A stretch of DNA of 64,000 bases, taken from the NCBI GenBank assembly GCA_035999765.1, contig CP108521.1:10788001-10852000 (forward strand), written 5' to 3'. Positions 1-9,052 of the stretch are shown here, in pieces; positions within the stretch are counted from its first letter, which is position 1, and each line of letters begins with the position of its first letter. The notes under the pieces were generated by a model. The model had not been told where the DNA came from. It saw only the letters and a program-made list of their open reading frames with translations, and made no database searches. Origin of the DNA: Streptomyces sp. NBC_01231. GTDB lineage: Bacteria > Actinomycetota > Actinomycetes > Streptomycetales > Streptomycetaceae. Made by a program: the position numbers and the translations under genes.

Positions 1-63
1 GCATGGCGATCGAACCGGTGACCGAACTCGGAATCGGCGGCGCTCCGGCTGCCGCGCGCCCGG

Positions 64-1068
64 GTGGTGCCCCTGTCCGCCCCACCGAGTCTGTGCACCG
101 CCGCGGTTGGGCGGTACCTCACCGGAGCCGGGATCGCGAAGTCCGCCGCGCGCATCTACCGGATCTCACTGACGACATGGGGGTGGATGGTTGCCGGGCA
201 GCCGGCGCCGACTGGACGGGCCCGCCGCGGCGCGATGCCGCCTGCCGTCCCGGTCACCGTCATCGACGACCCGGCCCTGCCGGAGGTCCTGGCGGAGCTC
301 GCCGCCGTGCGGGCCGACGAGATGGACGCCGACACCGTCAATCGCGCGCTGTCCATCGCACGCAAGGCGATCGGCTGGTGGCAGCAGCAGGGCTGGATCA
401 TCTGCGACCCGACCATCGGCATCGAGCGGCGCCCGGCCCCGCCGGACCGCACCAAAGCCCTCGCCGAGAACCAGATCGCCGCCCTGTGGCGACTGGACGC
501 GGCGCTGCGGGAGAAGACGTTCTGGAAGATGCTCTACGAGTCCGCCGCCCGCGCGGACGAGGTGCTGTGTCTGAACGTGGAGGACCCCTACCCGCAGGAC
601 AAGCGCGGCAAGATCACCGCCAAGGGCGGGGCGACCGAGTGGATCCACTGGCAGTCCGGCACCGCCCAGCTGCTGCCCCGCCTGATCGCTGGCCGTACCC
701 GCGGCCCGCTGTTCCTCACCGACCGCAAGGCCCCGGCCGGGACGCCGACATTGGACGTGTGCCCGGAGACCGGCCGGGCTCGGCTCTCTTACCGCCGGGC
801 CGAGGAAATCTTCGAGGAGAATACCCGGCTGCCGGCCAACCCGCTCGCCTCACCCAAGGACATCGAGGACCTGAACGGCTGGACGCTGCACCGGCTCAGG
901 CACAGTGCGTTGACACACGATGCGGAGGACGGCACGTCCACGCCGATGCTGTTGGCCCGCTCCCGCCATGCCTCCGTACGCTCCCTGGAGCGGTACGCCC
1001 GCCGCGGTGTCGACGCGGTCGCCCGGCACGTCGCCTCACGCGACCCGGCCGCACGCCGCCGCAGCTGA
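64..1068 (+). CDS. Tyrosine-type site-specific recombinase (integrase)
   Basis: A 334-residue phage/ICE-type integrase that would cut and rejoin att sites. The C-terminal half carries the tyrosine-recombinase residues: Arg163 in AARADEVL, His276 and Arg279 in HRLRH, His302, and the nucleophile Tyr311 in LERYAR. The N-terminal half looks like a SAM-like core-binding domain. The frame is closed upstream by a stop at 19, so the GTG at 64 is the first usable start; no strong ribosome site is visible, so the extreme N-terminus may be lost. It heads a region with a broken FtsK-like transfer gene and other element genes, which suggests an actinobacterial integrative element. No tRNA or att site was recognised beside it. 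Confidence 0.85.
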   Translation: MVPLSAPPSLCTAAVGRYLTGAGIAKSAARIYRISLTTWGWMVAGQPAPTGRARRGAMPPAVPVTVIDDPALPEVLAELAAVRADEMDADTVNRALSIARKAIGWWQQQGWIICDPTIGIERRPAPPDRTKALAENQIAALWRLDAALREKTFWKMLYESAARADEVLCLNVEDPYPQDKRGKITAKGGATEWIHWQSGTAQLLPRLIAGRTRGPLFLTDRKAPAGTPTLDVCPETGRARLSYRRAEEIFEENTRLPANPLASPKDIEDLNGWTLHRLRHSALTHDAEDGTSTPMLLARSRHASVRSLERYARRGVDAVARHVASRDPAARRRS

Positions 1069-1188
1069 TCACAGCGGACTACGGCACGTTTCCGGCGTAT
1101 TCCGGTTGACCTCCCACAAGCTGCGCACTGCCTTACCACGGTGGGCGGTTGCGCACCGCCCCGTGTAAGTCGATGCCTGTCCGGGAGC

Positions 1189-1791
1189 TCAGTCGTACTG
1201 CCACTGCTCGTTCTCTCGGTCCAGGTCGGGGATGGGGCCCAGGAGGGTCCAGCCGGGGCCGAGAGAGCGGCTGGTACGAAAGCCGCGGGCGTCCGCGTAC
1301 GACTCGGCATGGGTGTCGGCGGGGGCGTGCATGAGGGTGTAGATCGGGGGGTCGTTTCCGTAGAAGCGGAAGAAGACGCGGTTCTTGTCGTGTGACTGGT
1401 GCAGGATCACGTCGGTGCCCCAGAGGGCTTCGTACGTGGCCTTGTCCTTCGGAGTCGTCGGATCGCACTCCTCGGGACGTCCGGGGTCACGGACGCAGAT
1501 GCGGGCCTGGATCCAGGTGATCACTTCGGCCTTCGGGTGGGCAGCCGCCAACTGTCGCATGCGGGCGTCGGCCTTGGCGAAGGCGGACTGCCGGTGGTCG
1601 ATCTGCTGCTCCAGCTTGTCGAAGCGCCGCTCGTCGAAGCCGCTGCCGAAGTGCCACCCCAGCATGGCGAAGACGGCGACCCGCCAGGCCAGGATTGCCG
1701 CCGCCACGACGATCAGCGTGACGAGCAGGATCCGGCCCGGCGAGCGCCGCCTGGTGCGCCGCTCCAGCTCGAGGGCGTCAGAACGACCCAC
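1189..1791 (-). CDS. Membrane-anchored protein of unknown function
   Basis: A 200-residue protein with a basic N-terminus (ERRTRRRSPGR), one hydrophobic segment at about residues 20-45, and a soluble, probably extracellular part. That part contains a short charged helical stretch (DKLEQQIDHRQSAFAKADAR). I do not recognise a family. Its start overlaps the end of the upstream calcium-repeat gene by 14 bp, so the two are probably co-translated and may act together at the cell surface. This is inference from the overlap only. Confidence 0.6.
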   Translation of the reverse strand: MGRSDALELERRTRRRSPGRILLVTLIVVAAAILAWRVAVFAMLGWHFGSGFDERRFDKLEQQIDHRQSAFAKADARMRQLAAAHPKAEVITWIQARICVRDPGRPEECDPTTPKDKATYEALWGTDVILHQSHDKNRVFFRFYGNDPPIYTLMHAPADTHAESYADARGFRTSRSLGPGWTLLGPIPDLDRENEQWQYD

Positions 1792-4189
1792 TGATGGACA
1801 CCTCGACGTCTGCCTGGGCGATCGGCGGGGTGTACTTCCCGTCGAACCGGTCGTAGTGCTGCAGCGTAAACCAGTCGATGAAGCCGTACGTGGTGATCTC
1901 GTCGTCCGGGTCGAGACCGAAGTGGTCGTAGGAATGGAAGAGCAGTTTCCCGGAGAACGTGTTCCCGCTGACCGTGTAGTCCTTCAGTTGGATCGTGTGT
2001 CCGTGGAACTGGTGGATGGCGATGGACAGCGCCCTCTGGTTGTCGTCGCTGACGGAGAAGTCGTACGTCGGGTACTTCAGGCCCGTGCGGTTGAACTCCT
2101 GGTACAGCAGGTTCTGGTCGAGCTTGTCCCCGACCGTGAACGGCGCCGTGTCACCACGGTTTTCCTGGAGGAGCCGGGTGATGATCCCCTCGGCCTTCTC
2201 GATGTACTGGTTCTCTTGAGGCGATGCCGCAACCGCCCGGGACAGGGCGGTGCCGGAGCCGACCGTCTGGAAGCGGGCCGGGTCGAAGTTGTCGTCCACC
2301 GTGACGGTGCCCGCGCTCTGGCCGTCGCGGCCGTAGCGGAATGCGTTGTACAGGTCGACGACTGCCTGCTGGTGGTCGTAGTCCGCTCCGTCCTTTCCGG
2401 CGTTCATGATGCTGTTGAATTCGCCCCACATCCAGGACTCTGGGGTGAACGAAGCGACGTAGAACTGCCAGCTGAGATCCGTCAGCTCGTCGTAGGTGTA
2501 GTCGTTGAACGTCAGGTCGTCCGCCACCAGCGGGTTCGGTGGCACCTCGACGTCACTCGGGTCGGCCTCCTTGCGGTGCCCCTCCCGGTTCGCGGACTGG
2601 TGGATCAGCATGTCCGTCGGCACGACCACCATGGGCTGCTTGTCGGCGCCGTCGCGCTTCCCGTCGCCGTCCGTGTCCCGCTTCAGCGGATTCGAGGCGA
2701 GCTTCGCGTAGACCTGGTCAGCCGCCCCGTTCAGTTTTCCGGTGACGACCTGGATCTCCTTGCCGTCCACGACCGAGTCGCCGTCCGAGTCCGGGTTGTC
2801 GGGGTCCAGCTTTCCGACGGGCAGCCCATTGCCCGTCAGGATGCGGCCGTCCCGGATCTGCCGCTCGTCGTAGTCGCTGATCCCGTCGTTGTCGGAGTCC
2901 TTCGACTGCTGGGCGTCCTGGGTGGCATGGGTGCGGGAGCCCTGCTCGACCGCCTTGTCGAAGGCCCGGCTGTCGAGCACGACGTACTTGGCCGGGTCGT
3001 CGGCCGTGGCCGTGATGGTGTTTCCGTCGAGCCGCTGGGCCGCCACCTTGACCAGACGCTGGGACTCTTCGTCGTAGCGGTAGACGGCCGGCTTGATACC
3101 GGGACCGGTCCGCTTCGGGTCGATCGCGAAGGAGACCTTCGCCCGGCCGGATGTCCCATCGGCCGAGAGCTGGTAGCCGTTGCCCAGATAGCCCGGCGTG
3201 GACTTCGGGAACTGCTTCTGGTCGGCCGGGAGCTTGGTGATGTCGACGGCCTGCACCTGATCGGGACGCAGGCCCTCGACCGCGGCGGAGGCCTCGGTGA
3301 CGCCGCCGTCCGCCGTGCGCGTCACGTCGAAGGCGGACTCGGCGGTGCGCGGGTCGGAGCCGATACGGTCCTCCTGGCCGTCCTCAACGCCGTCGCCGTC
3401 GGTGTCGGCCTTGACCGGATCGGTGTGCTGGGCGAGCTCCTTGCCGTCCGCCAGGTCGTCCGCGTCGGTGTCCGGGTTGCCTGCGGCGGTCTTGAGCTGC
3501 AGCTCACGCTGGTTGGTGATGTTGTCCCCGTCGGGGTCCTCCTGGCCGTCGGGGACGCCGTCGCTGTCGGTGTCGCGCTTGAGCGCGTCGCTGCGGTTAC
3601 CGAGTTCGACGAAGTCGGTCAGGCCGTCGCGGTCGGTGTCCTTGGCCTTCGGGTCGAGCTTGGCGCGCTGCTCGATGTCGTCCGTGAGGCCGTCGCCGTC
3701 AGTGTCCTTGGTCGGGCTCGCGCCGTCCTTGGCGAAGTTCGCCCAGGTCGGGGTGTGCGCGCTGCCGTCGGGCCGGGCGCTGTACCAGAGCGTGGCGGTC
3801 TCGCCCGGCTCGATCACCTTGTTCGCCGGGGTGCTCTGGAAGGTTGCACGGTCGCCCTGCCCGGAGTCCAGCCGTACCGCGTCGGTGGCGGTGATCCGGT
3901 CGGGGAGCTCGAAGGTCAGGGACCAGTCGTTGATCTCGCGCTGGGAGAGGTTCTCGACCTGGAACTGCGCGAGGTAGGAGCCCTCGGGCGTCTTCTCGCG
4001 GATCGCTGGCGGCACCTTGCTCTGCTGCGGGTCGCCGACGCCGAACTTCCGGTAGGAGATCTTGACCTCGGTGTCGCGGTAGAGCGTTTTCCCTGGAGGT
4101 GAGCCGCCGCCGTCGGCGATGGCCGACGGTGTTGCGGCCCCAAGCAGAAGTAACACGGTGCTGAGTGGAATCGTGACGCGTCTGTTCAT
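1778..4189 (-). CDS. Secreted protein with thrombospondin type 3 / EF-hand-like calcium repeats
   Basis: About 803 residues. The N-terminus is a signal peptide (MNRRVTIPLSTVLLLLGAA, cleavage likely after SAIA). Residues about 150-300 and 430-540 hold many D-x-D-x-D-G repeats such as DTDGDGLTD, DTDSDGVPDG and NSDGDS-like units. These are the calcium-binding loops of thrombospondin type 3 and dockerin-like repeats. The remainder is not recognised; its C-terminal third (QFHGHTIQLKDYTVSGNTF and following) looks like a separate folded domain. The ATG at 4189 is preferred because a GGGAGG site precedes it; an upstream in-frame GTG at 4201 lies inside that site. Role in adhesion or surface structure is inferred from the repeats alone. 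Confidence 0.8.
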   Translation of the reverse strand: MNRRVTIPLSTVLLLLGAATPSAIADGGGSPPGKTLYRDTEVKISYRKFGVGDPQQSKVPPAIREKTPEGSYLAQFQVENLSQREINDWSLTFELPDRITATDAVRLDSGQGDRATFQSTPANKVIEPGETATLWYSARPDGSAHTPTWANFAKDGASPTKDTDGDGLTDDIEQRAKLDPKAKDTDRDGLTDFVELGNRSDALKRDTDSDGVPDGQEDPDGDNITNQRELQLKTAAGNPDTDADDLADGKELAQHTDPVKADTDGDGVEDGQEDRIGSDPRTAESAFDVTRTADGGVTEASAAVEGLRPDQVQAVDITKLPADQKQFPKSTPGYLGNGYQLSADGTSGRAKVSFAIDPKRTGPGIKPAVYRYDEESQRLVKVAAQRLDGNTITATADDPAKYVVLDSRAFDKAVEQGSRTHATQDAQQSKDSDNDGISDYDERQIRDGRILTGNGLPVGKLDPDNPDSDGDSVVDGKEIQVVTGKLNGAADQVYAKLASNPLKRDTDGDGKRDGADKQPMVVVPTDMLIHQSANREGHRKEADPSDVEVPPNPLVADDLTFNDYTYDELTDLSWQFYVASFTPESWMWGEFNSIMNAGKDGADYDHQQAVVDLYNAFRYGRDGQSAGTVTVDDNFDPARFQTVGSGTALSRAVAASPQENQYIEKAEGIITRLLQENRGDTAPFTVGDKLDQNLLYQEFNRTGLKYPTYDFSVSDDNQRALSIAIHQFHGHTIQLKDYTVSGNTFSGKLLFHSYDHFGLDPDDEITTYGFIDWFTLQHYDRFDGKYTPPIAQADVEVSISGSF

Positions 4190-4574
4190 GGTGCCTCCCA
4201 CGTATGGAAAGTTACCTGTCGTCGCGAAGTAGCCCCCGTTTCACGGCACTTCACCGGCCTGCCGGAGCAGCCTACACAGCTGTGAGTGACGGACCCCCGA
4301 CGGTTCGGAGGGGAAATTGGGGAGGAACATATGACTCCGTTTAGATCGGTTCGCGACCGGTCGGCGGCCTACCCCCAGGCCGCAGGGGGACCCGACGGCG
4401 GCCACCCTGCTGGAGGTGTTGAGGCCGGGCGGCCTGGACCGTCTCCGTGCCTGCCAGGGGGGCGGGGAACGGCGGCGGTACGGGGTGTCCGGTGGGTGTG
4501 GTGGGGTGTCAGGGTGGGACCGGGTACGTCACCCTGGATGCGCGCACGAGCGCGCGGCAGAGGGGGAGCGGGCG
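4190..4574. promoter_or_regulatory. Divergent intergenic region
   Basis: This stretch separates the leftward secreted-protein gene from a rightward small gene, so both promoters must lie here. The part near 4201-4230 is relatively A/T-rich (GGAAAGTTACCTG). I see no convincing operator, RNA gene or coding frame. Confidence 0.3.
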
Positions 4575-4778
4575 ATGGGCTGGTTCAGCAGGGATCCAGA
4601 TCCGGTGCTGGTCGACGCGGTGATGGACAGCAGTGGCTACACGTGGCGCGCGACGTTCGATGAGGACGGCCGGGTGCTCACTGAGGTGCCCGTGGTGGTG
4701 GACCGGGCGGTCGTGGACGGCTTTGTGTATCCGGCGTACGTGGACGATGCCGGGTATCTGATCGTTGAGATGGACTGA
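4575..4778 (+). CDS. Small acidic protein of unknown function
   Basis: A 67-residue protein starting MGWFSRDPDP and ending YLIVEMD. The ATG at 4575 has a purine-rich site (AGGGGGAG) upstream; longer in-frame starts would add Arg/Gly-rich sequence that looks non-coding. The composition is acidic and beta-rich. No family is recognised. It is convergent with the DUF6197 gene, with about 10 bp between their stops. Small genes like this are common in Streptomyces integrative elements. Confidence 0.6.
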   Translation: MGWFSRDPDPVLVDAVMDSSGYTWRATFDEDGRVLTEVPVVVDRAVVDGFVYPAYVDDAGYLIVEMD

Positions 4779-4788
4779 CCGGCGGCGG

Positions 4789-5364
4789 TCACTGGCCGCG
4801 GGCGTCGGCGAGGCTCGCGGCCTCCCCGAGCATCCGCGCCGGCTGTCGTCCGCTGCCGTGGGCGTCGTTGAAGTCCGGCACGCTGATGCCGTCGCTGTCG
4901 CTTCCGAAGCGGCGTTGCAGGGCGTCGCGGAGGATGGAGAGCGCGTCGGCCTCCAGGCCGCGGTCGCCGGCCGCTTCGGCGCGGATCGCGCCCATCATGC
5001 AGACCGCGCCGTTTGGGTCGGTGAGAGCGCCTGAGCACCATCCGCCGACTGTCATGCGGTGCTGGGCACGGTCCAGGAGTGCGGCGACCGGCGTCCGGTA
5101 CGTCGCGGGCGGCGTGGCCGGGGCGGTCTGCCAGTCCGGCAGGGCGCTGGGGACGGTGATGACGTCGGCCAGGTCGACGGGGGTGGTGCTGATGTGTGCG
5201 GTGCGCACTTCGTAGGCCACGGCGGCTTCGTCGAGCCGCACGGTCATGGCGGCCTCCACGGCGGCGAGCCGCGCCTCCAGCCCGAGGGAGTGCGGCGTCG
5301 TCGTGGTGCTTGCGGTGCGGCTGGCGGGCGGGGCCGGGGCGGATGTCGGTGTGGAGGCAGTCAT
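4789..5364 (-). CDS. DUF6197-like protein of integrative elements
   Basis: A 191-residue protein read from the ATG at 5364 (ribosome site GGAG 8-11 bp upstream). It has an Ala/Thr/Pro-rich N-terminus, a short helix (LEARLAAVEAAMTVRLDEA), then a domain with the pattern GGWCSGALTDPNGAVCMMGAI. That Trp/Cys/Gly pattern resembles the DUF6197 family seen on actinobacterial plasmids and integrative elements. No enzymatic motif is visible. The open frame runs upstream to 5883, but that extension is Arg/Pro-rich and non-coding in character. Confidence 0.6.
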   Translation of the reverse strand: MTASTPTSAPAPPASRTASTTTTPHSLGLEARLAAVEAAMTVRLDEAAVAYEVRTAHISTTPVDLADVITVPSALPDWQTAPATPPATYRTPVAALLDRAQHRMTVGGWCSGALTDPNGAVCMMGAIRAEAAGDRGLEADALSILRDALQRRFGSDSDGISVPDFNDAHGSGRQPARMLGEAASLADARGQ

Positions 5365-5390
5365 GGAAGGCTCCGGGCAGGGGCTCCGTG

Positions 5391-5579
5391 TCAGTGGCGG
5401 GAGGCGAGGTCGGCGAGGGTGTGCAGCAGGCCGGTGAGGGCGGGCGCGAGGCCGGTGGAGGCGAGACAGAACCCGAACACGGCGCAGGCGGCGGAGGATC
5501 CCGTGCGGACGCGGCCCTGCTTGAGCAGGACCACCACGACGATGAACAGCAGCAGGGCGAGTGGGACGGTGACACTCAC
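5391..5579 (-). CDS. Small two-helix membrane protein
   Basis: A 62-residue protein from GTG 5579, preceded by GGAAGG with a 6-nt gap. It starts VSVTVPLALLLFIVVVVLL and has a second hydrophobic stretch (ACAVFGFCLASTGLAPALTG). Small membrane proteins beside FtsK-like transfer genes in Streptomyces often belong to the spread (Spd) set that helps plasmid movement between mycelial compartments. The context fits that, but the sequence itself does not prove it. Confidence 0.5.
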   Translation of the reverse strand: MSVTVPLALLLFIVVVVLLKQGRVRTGSSAACAVFGFCLASTGLAPALTGLLHTLADLASRH

Positions 5580-5643
5580 TGGGGGCCTTCCAAGGTGTGA
5601 GAAGCCGGGTCCGGATGGGCGAGGCAAGCGGGAAGCGTGCTGA

Positions 5644-5667
5644 CCCCCCGGCCGGAGGGCCGGGGGG
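5644..5667 (-). terminator. GC-rich hairpin downstream of the transfer pseudogene
   Basis: CCCCCCGGCC (5644-5653) and GGCCGGGGGG (5658-5667) form a perfect 10-bp stem with a 4-nt loop. It lies between the end of the FtsK-like pseudogene and the next leftward gene, so it is a plausible terminator. Confidence 0.5.
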
Positions 5668-5693
5668 GGGGGGCACAGCAGGTGGGGGAGGGG

Positions 5694-7520
5694 TTAGTCG
5701 CCGGCGCTGACGGTGAGGTCGGCGCGCAGCTCGCGCAGCACCTCGTCGGCAGCGTCGGCGGCGACCAGGACGGGGCGGGCTTTGCCGTCGTCGGCGGGGC
5801 CGACGATGCCGAGGTGTTCCAGTGCCAGCATGAGCCGGGTCGCGGTGTCGAAGTCGATGCGCAGCTTGCGCTGAAGCATCCATGCGGACCCGAACTGGCT
5901 GCTGATGACGAGCTCCGCGCCCAGGAGCAGGGCCTCGGTGGCGACATCGAGCGGGCTGTGGGCTGTTTCCACCGGCCCGTCACTTTCGGGCGACGTGGCG
6001 GCCGGGGCGTACAGGCCGTGGTCGGCCTGCAGGAGCTTGCCGTCGGCGACCAGGTCGCTCAGGGCGTTGCGGATGATGCTGCCGCCGCGTCGACCTGCTC
6101 GCGGATCTCCTTGGCTGTCATCTGCCGGTCGACCACGGCGAGGATCTTGTCCTTGACGGTGGTCTTCTTCGGCTTGCTGACCGGGGGAGGGGCGAACGAA
6201 CCGATCCCGGTGCCGCTGTCGCCGTCGTCGTTGGTGGGGGACGGTGGCGGCGTCGTCCATTCGTGCCACAGTCCGAGCGCGGTCAGGGCCTCGATCTCCC
6301 GCTCGGTCAGCGTGTTGATGCCGCCGCTCTCGGGGAAGATGTCGGCCAGGCCGTCGGGGGATCCGTCGTCGGGCAGATGCACATACAGAGTGCGCATCAT
6401 GGTGGCGTCGGAGCCGGTGACGGTCTGGCCCATGCCCTGGGTGGTCTCGCCGGGGACGTCGCTGGCGGTGCCGAGCAGGCGGTCCATCAGGGACATGTGC
6501 GCGCCCAGCCGGTCGGGGATCGGGGCGAGGTCGGTGTCGCCGGCGAGTCCGCCGGTGGCCTGCCGGGCAGCGATCCCGCCGACGATGCGCAGCACGACAC
6601 CGATGCCGCCCTGGACCTGGTCGCGCAGGCTGGAGCTGCCGCCGAGCTTGTCGAGGTTGAGGGACTGCCCGGCGAAGATCACACCGATGCCGAACTTCCG
6701 GCCCTCGCGGGCCAGGACGTCGGTCATCGCCGCGATCTCGTCACCGAGCAGGTCGTCACCGACCAGGGAGTTGAATTCGTCCAGGACGAGGGTGAGGGCC
6801 GGGTAGGGGGAGTACTGGGAGAAGTCGTGGCCGACTTCGGCGTTGATCTCGCCGCGGATGTCCATCAGCGCGATCGCGGCCTTCAGCTGCCACCAGGTGA
6901 AGATGGCTCCCGAGCCCTGCCGGTCGACGTGCCGGTCGACCGCGGACATCTGCGCGTCCGGGCGGGCCGACGTCACTCAGGTCGCCAGCCCCGCCAGCGC
7001 CCACGGCGCGCACATCAGCGCCAGTGCCACGGTCTTGCCGGAGCCGGTCACACCGACCAGGAAGCGTGGAACGTGCCGCTCGCTGAGCGCCTGTGGACCT
7101 TGGCGTCGGCGCCGTCGTGCGCGGTGCCCAGGGTGTAGCGGCCGTGGGCGTCCAGGGCGAGCAGCTCGCGGGTGGCCTTGCGGGCCACCTTCAACGGTGC
7201 CGCCTCATACAGCGTCACCAGGACCTCGTTGCCGCGGGTTTCGGCGACCAGGCGCAGCTCCTCGGCCTTGACGCCGAACGCGGAGCATAGCTGGTCGAAG
7301 TTGACGCGGGCGACCTCGCCGGGCTCGACTTCGGCGAGGATCATGCCGCGTGCGGGAGCTGGCCCTGTGCGGGCAGCCGTTCCACGCGGACGATGCGGCT
7401 GCCGGGGATGGCGCCGCCGGACCGGGCGATGCGTGCCGCCCACACGTCCTCGATGCTGCGGCCGTTGCCGCGGGTGGGGGCGACGGTCATGCCGCCGGAG
7501 AACCTGCGGGTGATCTTGGA
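5694..7520 (-). pseudogene. Broken FtsK/SpoIIIE-type DNA translocase (TraB-like transfer protein)
   Basis: This is the conjugative translocase of an actinobacterial integrative element, split over several frames. Read leftward, successive pieces give an N-terminal part (ITRRFSGGMTVAPT, about 7520-7341), a second part (ARVNFDQLCSAFGVKAEELR, 7342-7048), the Walker A loop FLVGVTGSGKT near 7030-7060, and the ATPase core from 6976 (LTLVLDEFNSLVGDD as Walker B, then GIGVIFAGQSLNL). Last comes a winged-helix gamma-like C-terminus (SSQFGSAWMLQRKLRI) ending at 5694. At least four frame changes separate these pieces. If all were real the gene could not make a working motor. Several lie in G/C-rich sequence, so base-calling error is the alternative. 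Confidence 0.75.
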
Positions 7521-7597
7521 TCCGGTCCGGCTGCTGTGGGCACGCCTGGAGCGTCCCGCCGCCCGCCGCCTGATGGAGGCCGCCGCCGGGCTTTTCG

Positions 7598-7978
7598 ATG
7601 CTGGACCGGGCCGCCGCCCGGATTCGCGCCGAGGTGAACGGCTCGCTCTTCGCCCGCTTGCACGTGCTGTGCGACGTCCGCATGCTGCTCGACTCCGGCC
7701 GGGATTGCCCCCGTTGCGGGGACCGGCAGGCCAGCAGCCGTGCCCAGCGCCACGCGGTCGCGGCCGCCGTCGACACCGCGATGCCCGGAGCCTCCGAGGC
7801 GGAGCGCCGTACGGCCGCCGAACAGCAGCTGCACGAGAGCGTGACGGCCAGGGCATGGGCGAAGGCCCGCGAGTGGTTCGGTCACGCCGGTGCGCACCTC
7901 ATGACGGCGTCCGCCAAGGACGGAGTCAGGCGCGCGGTGCTGACAGGTGTGCAGTCCAGGACCGACCCGGAGGGGTAG
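7598..7978 (+). CDS. Hypothetical protein, possible C-terminal remnant
   Basis: A 126-residue frame with good coding character from about IRAEVNGSLFARLH onward. It includes a CPRCG knuckle that could be half of a zinc site, and an Ala/Arg-rich helical tail (ERRTAAEQQLHESVTARAWAK). No convincing ribosome site precedes the ATG at 7598, and the sequence reads like the end of a longer protein cut where the transfer pseudogene begins. Family not recognised. Confidence 0.4.
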   Translation: MLDRAAARIRAEVNGSLFARLHVLCDVRMLLDSGRDCPRCGDRQASSRAQRHAVAAAVDTAMPGASEAERRTAAEQQLHESVTARAWAKAREWFGHAGAHLMTASAKDGVRRAVLTGVQSRTDPEG

Positions 7979-7989
7979 CGGCGTTGATC

Positions 7990-8850
7990 TCAGGCGCGTG
8001 CCATCGTGTCCCGGACACCGTTGCCGGCGGTCTCAGCCGTCCACGCTCCCCACCGCGGCGCCTCGCCCTCCGGCTTGTCGCCGAGGATGGTGACCCGGCG
8101 GCCCACCCGGCGGCCGACGTAGTCGTTGACCGCGTAGTGCTGGGTGGCGCGGTTGTCCCACATGGCGATCGCGCCCGGCTGCCAGCGGAAGCGGCACACC
8201 CGTTGCGGGCTCTCCGACAGGTCAAAAAGGTGGCGGAGTAGCAACTCGCTCTCGACTGGCGTGAGTTGGGGGATCCGACGAGTGAAGAGCCGGTTGACGT
8301 ACAGGGAGCGGCGGCCCGTCTCGGGGTGGGTGCGGACCACCGGGTGCTCGGCCTCCGCCCGGTACGAGGTGCCGGGATGCTCGAAGACATGCACGGCTGT
8401 GAGCCCGTCGAGCAGGTCCCTGAGCGGTGCGGACACCGCCTCGTAGGCCAGGTACTGATTGCTCCACATGGTGTCGCCGCCGGCAGGCGGGCACTGGACG
8501 ATCTGCAGGACGGACGCGACGGGCGGCGAGGCCGAGAACGTGACGTCGGTGTGCCACACATCCGCTTTGGCCCCCTGCTCCGAGTCCAGCACCACGAGCT
8601 CGTCGTGCCCGGGAAGCTTCGGCAGGAACGGATGCACCTCCAGCTTCCCGAACCACCGGCCGAACTCCTTGTGCGCCTCCGGTTCCAGCTCCGCCACGTC
8701 CGGGAAGAACAGCACCAGATGATCGAGGAGCAGCTCCCGTACGGTGGCGAGGTCGGCCTCGGTGAGCCTGCCGAACGGTACCCCGAACACCTCGGCTCCC
8801 AGCGCCCCCGACACCGGACGGACCTGGAACCGACTTCCGGAATTCGTCAT
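7990..8850 (-). CDS. TauD/TfdA-family Fe(II)/2-oxoglutarate dioxygenase
   Basis: A 286-residue non-haem iron oxygenase. The metal triad is visible as the H-x-D of VWHTDVTF (His about 100, Asp about 102) and the distal His in RATQHYAVNDY (about 237). The 2-oxoglutarate-binding Arg is probably in the VGRRVGRRVTI segment. The ATG at 8850 is chosen because family homology (FQVRPVSGALGAEVFGV) starts just after it and AAGGG lies upstream. It is divergent from the O-methyltransferase gene and borders the terpenoid genes, so hydroxylation or desaturation of the pathway product is a reasonable inference. TauD-type sulfonate metabolism is the alternative. Confidence 0.85.
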   Translation of the reverse strand: MTNSGSRFQVRPVSGALGAEVFGVPFGRLTEADLATVRELLLDHLVLFFPDVAELEPEAHKEFGRWFGKLEVHPFLPKLPGHDELVVLDSEQGAKADVWHTDVTFSASPPVASVLQIVQCPPAGGDTMWSNQYLAYEAVSAPLRDLLDGLTAVHVFEHPGTSYRAEAEHPVVRTHPETGRRSLYVNRLFTRRIPQLTPVESELLLRHLFDLSESPQRVCRFRWQPGAIAMWDNRATQHYAVNDYVGRRVGRRVTILGDKPEGEAPRWGAWTAETAGNGVRDTMARA

Positions 8851-9052
8851 CACTGCATCACCCTTCTCTTCTCTTCGCTTTTTCTGCACCTGGAATTTCA
8901 GGCAGGATGAATTAATATCGCGGCCCCTTGAAAAATTGGTCGCGACGTCGGTGGAATTATTGACTGGAATTGTTTTCCGAGGGCAGGATGATTTGTGTTC
9001 GCATCGTTTTTGGCGGCGCTCTCCTGTAAGAATCGGAAGGGAACTCACAGTC
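8851..9052. promoter_or_regulatory. A/T-rich divergent promoter region
   Basis: This 200-bp gap between the leftward dioxygenase and the rightward methyltransferase is far richer in A and T than its surroundings (for example GAATTATTGACTGGAATTG at about 8951-8969, with a TTGACT that could serve as a -35 box). It probably holds both promoters. I see no clear palindromic operator. Confidence 0.45.

Noticed and set aside
1069..1188. tRNA or att site next to the integrase
   Set aside because: I searched by eye for a T-loop (GGTTCGAATCC-like) and cloverleaf and found none.
1385..4102. Long rightward open frame (905 codons) opposite the calcium-repeat gene
   Set aside because: It is the antisense of a well-supported secreted protein; high-GC codon bias opens such mirror frames. 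Its product is a Val/Arg/Gly-rich sequence without motifs.
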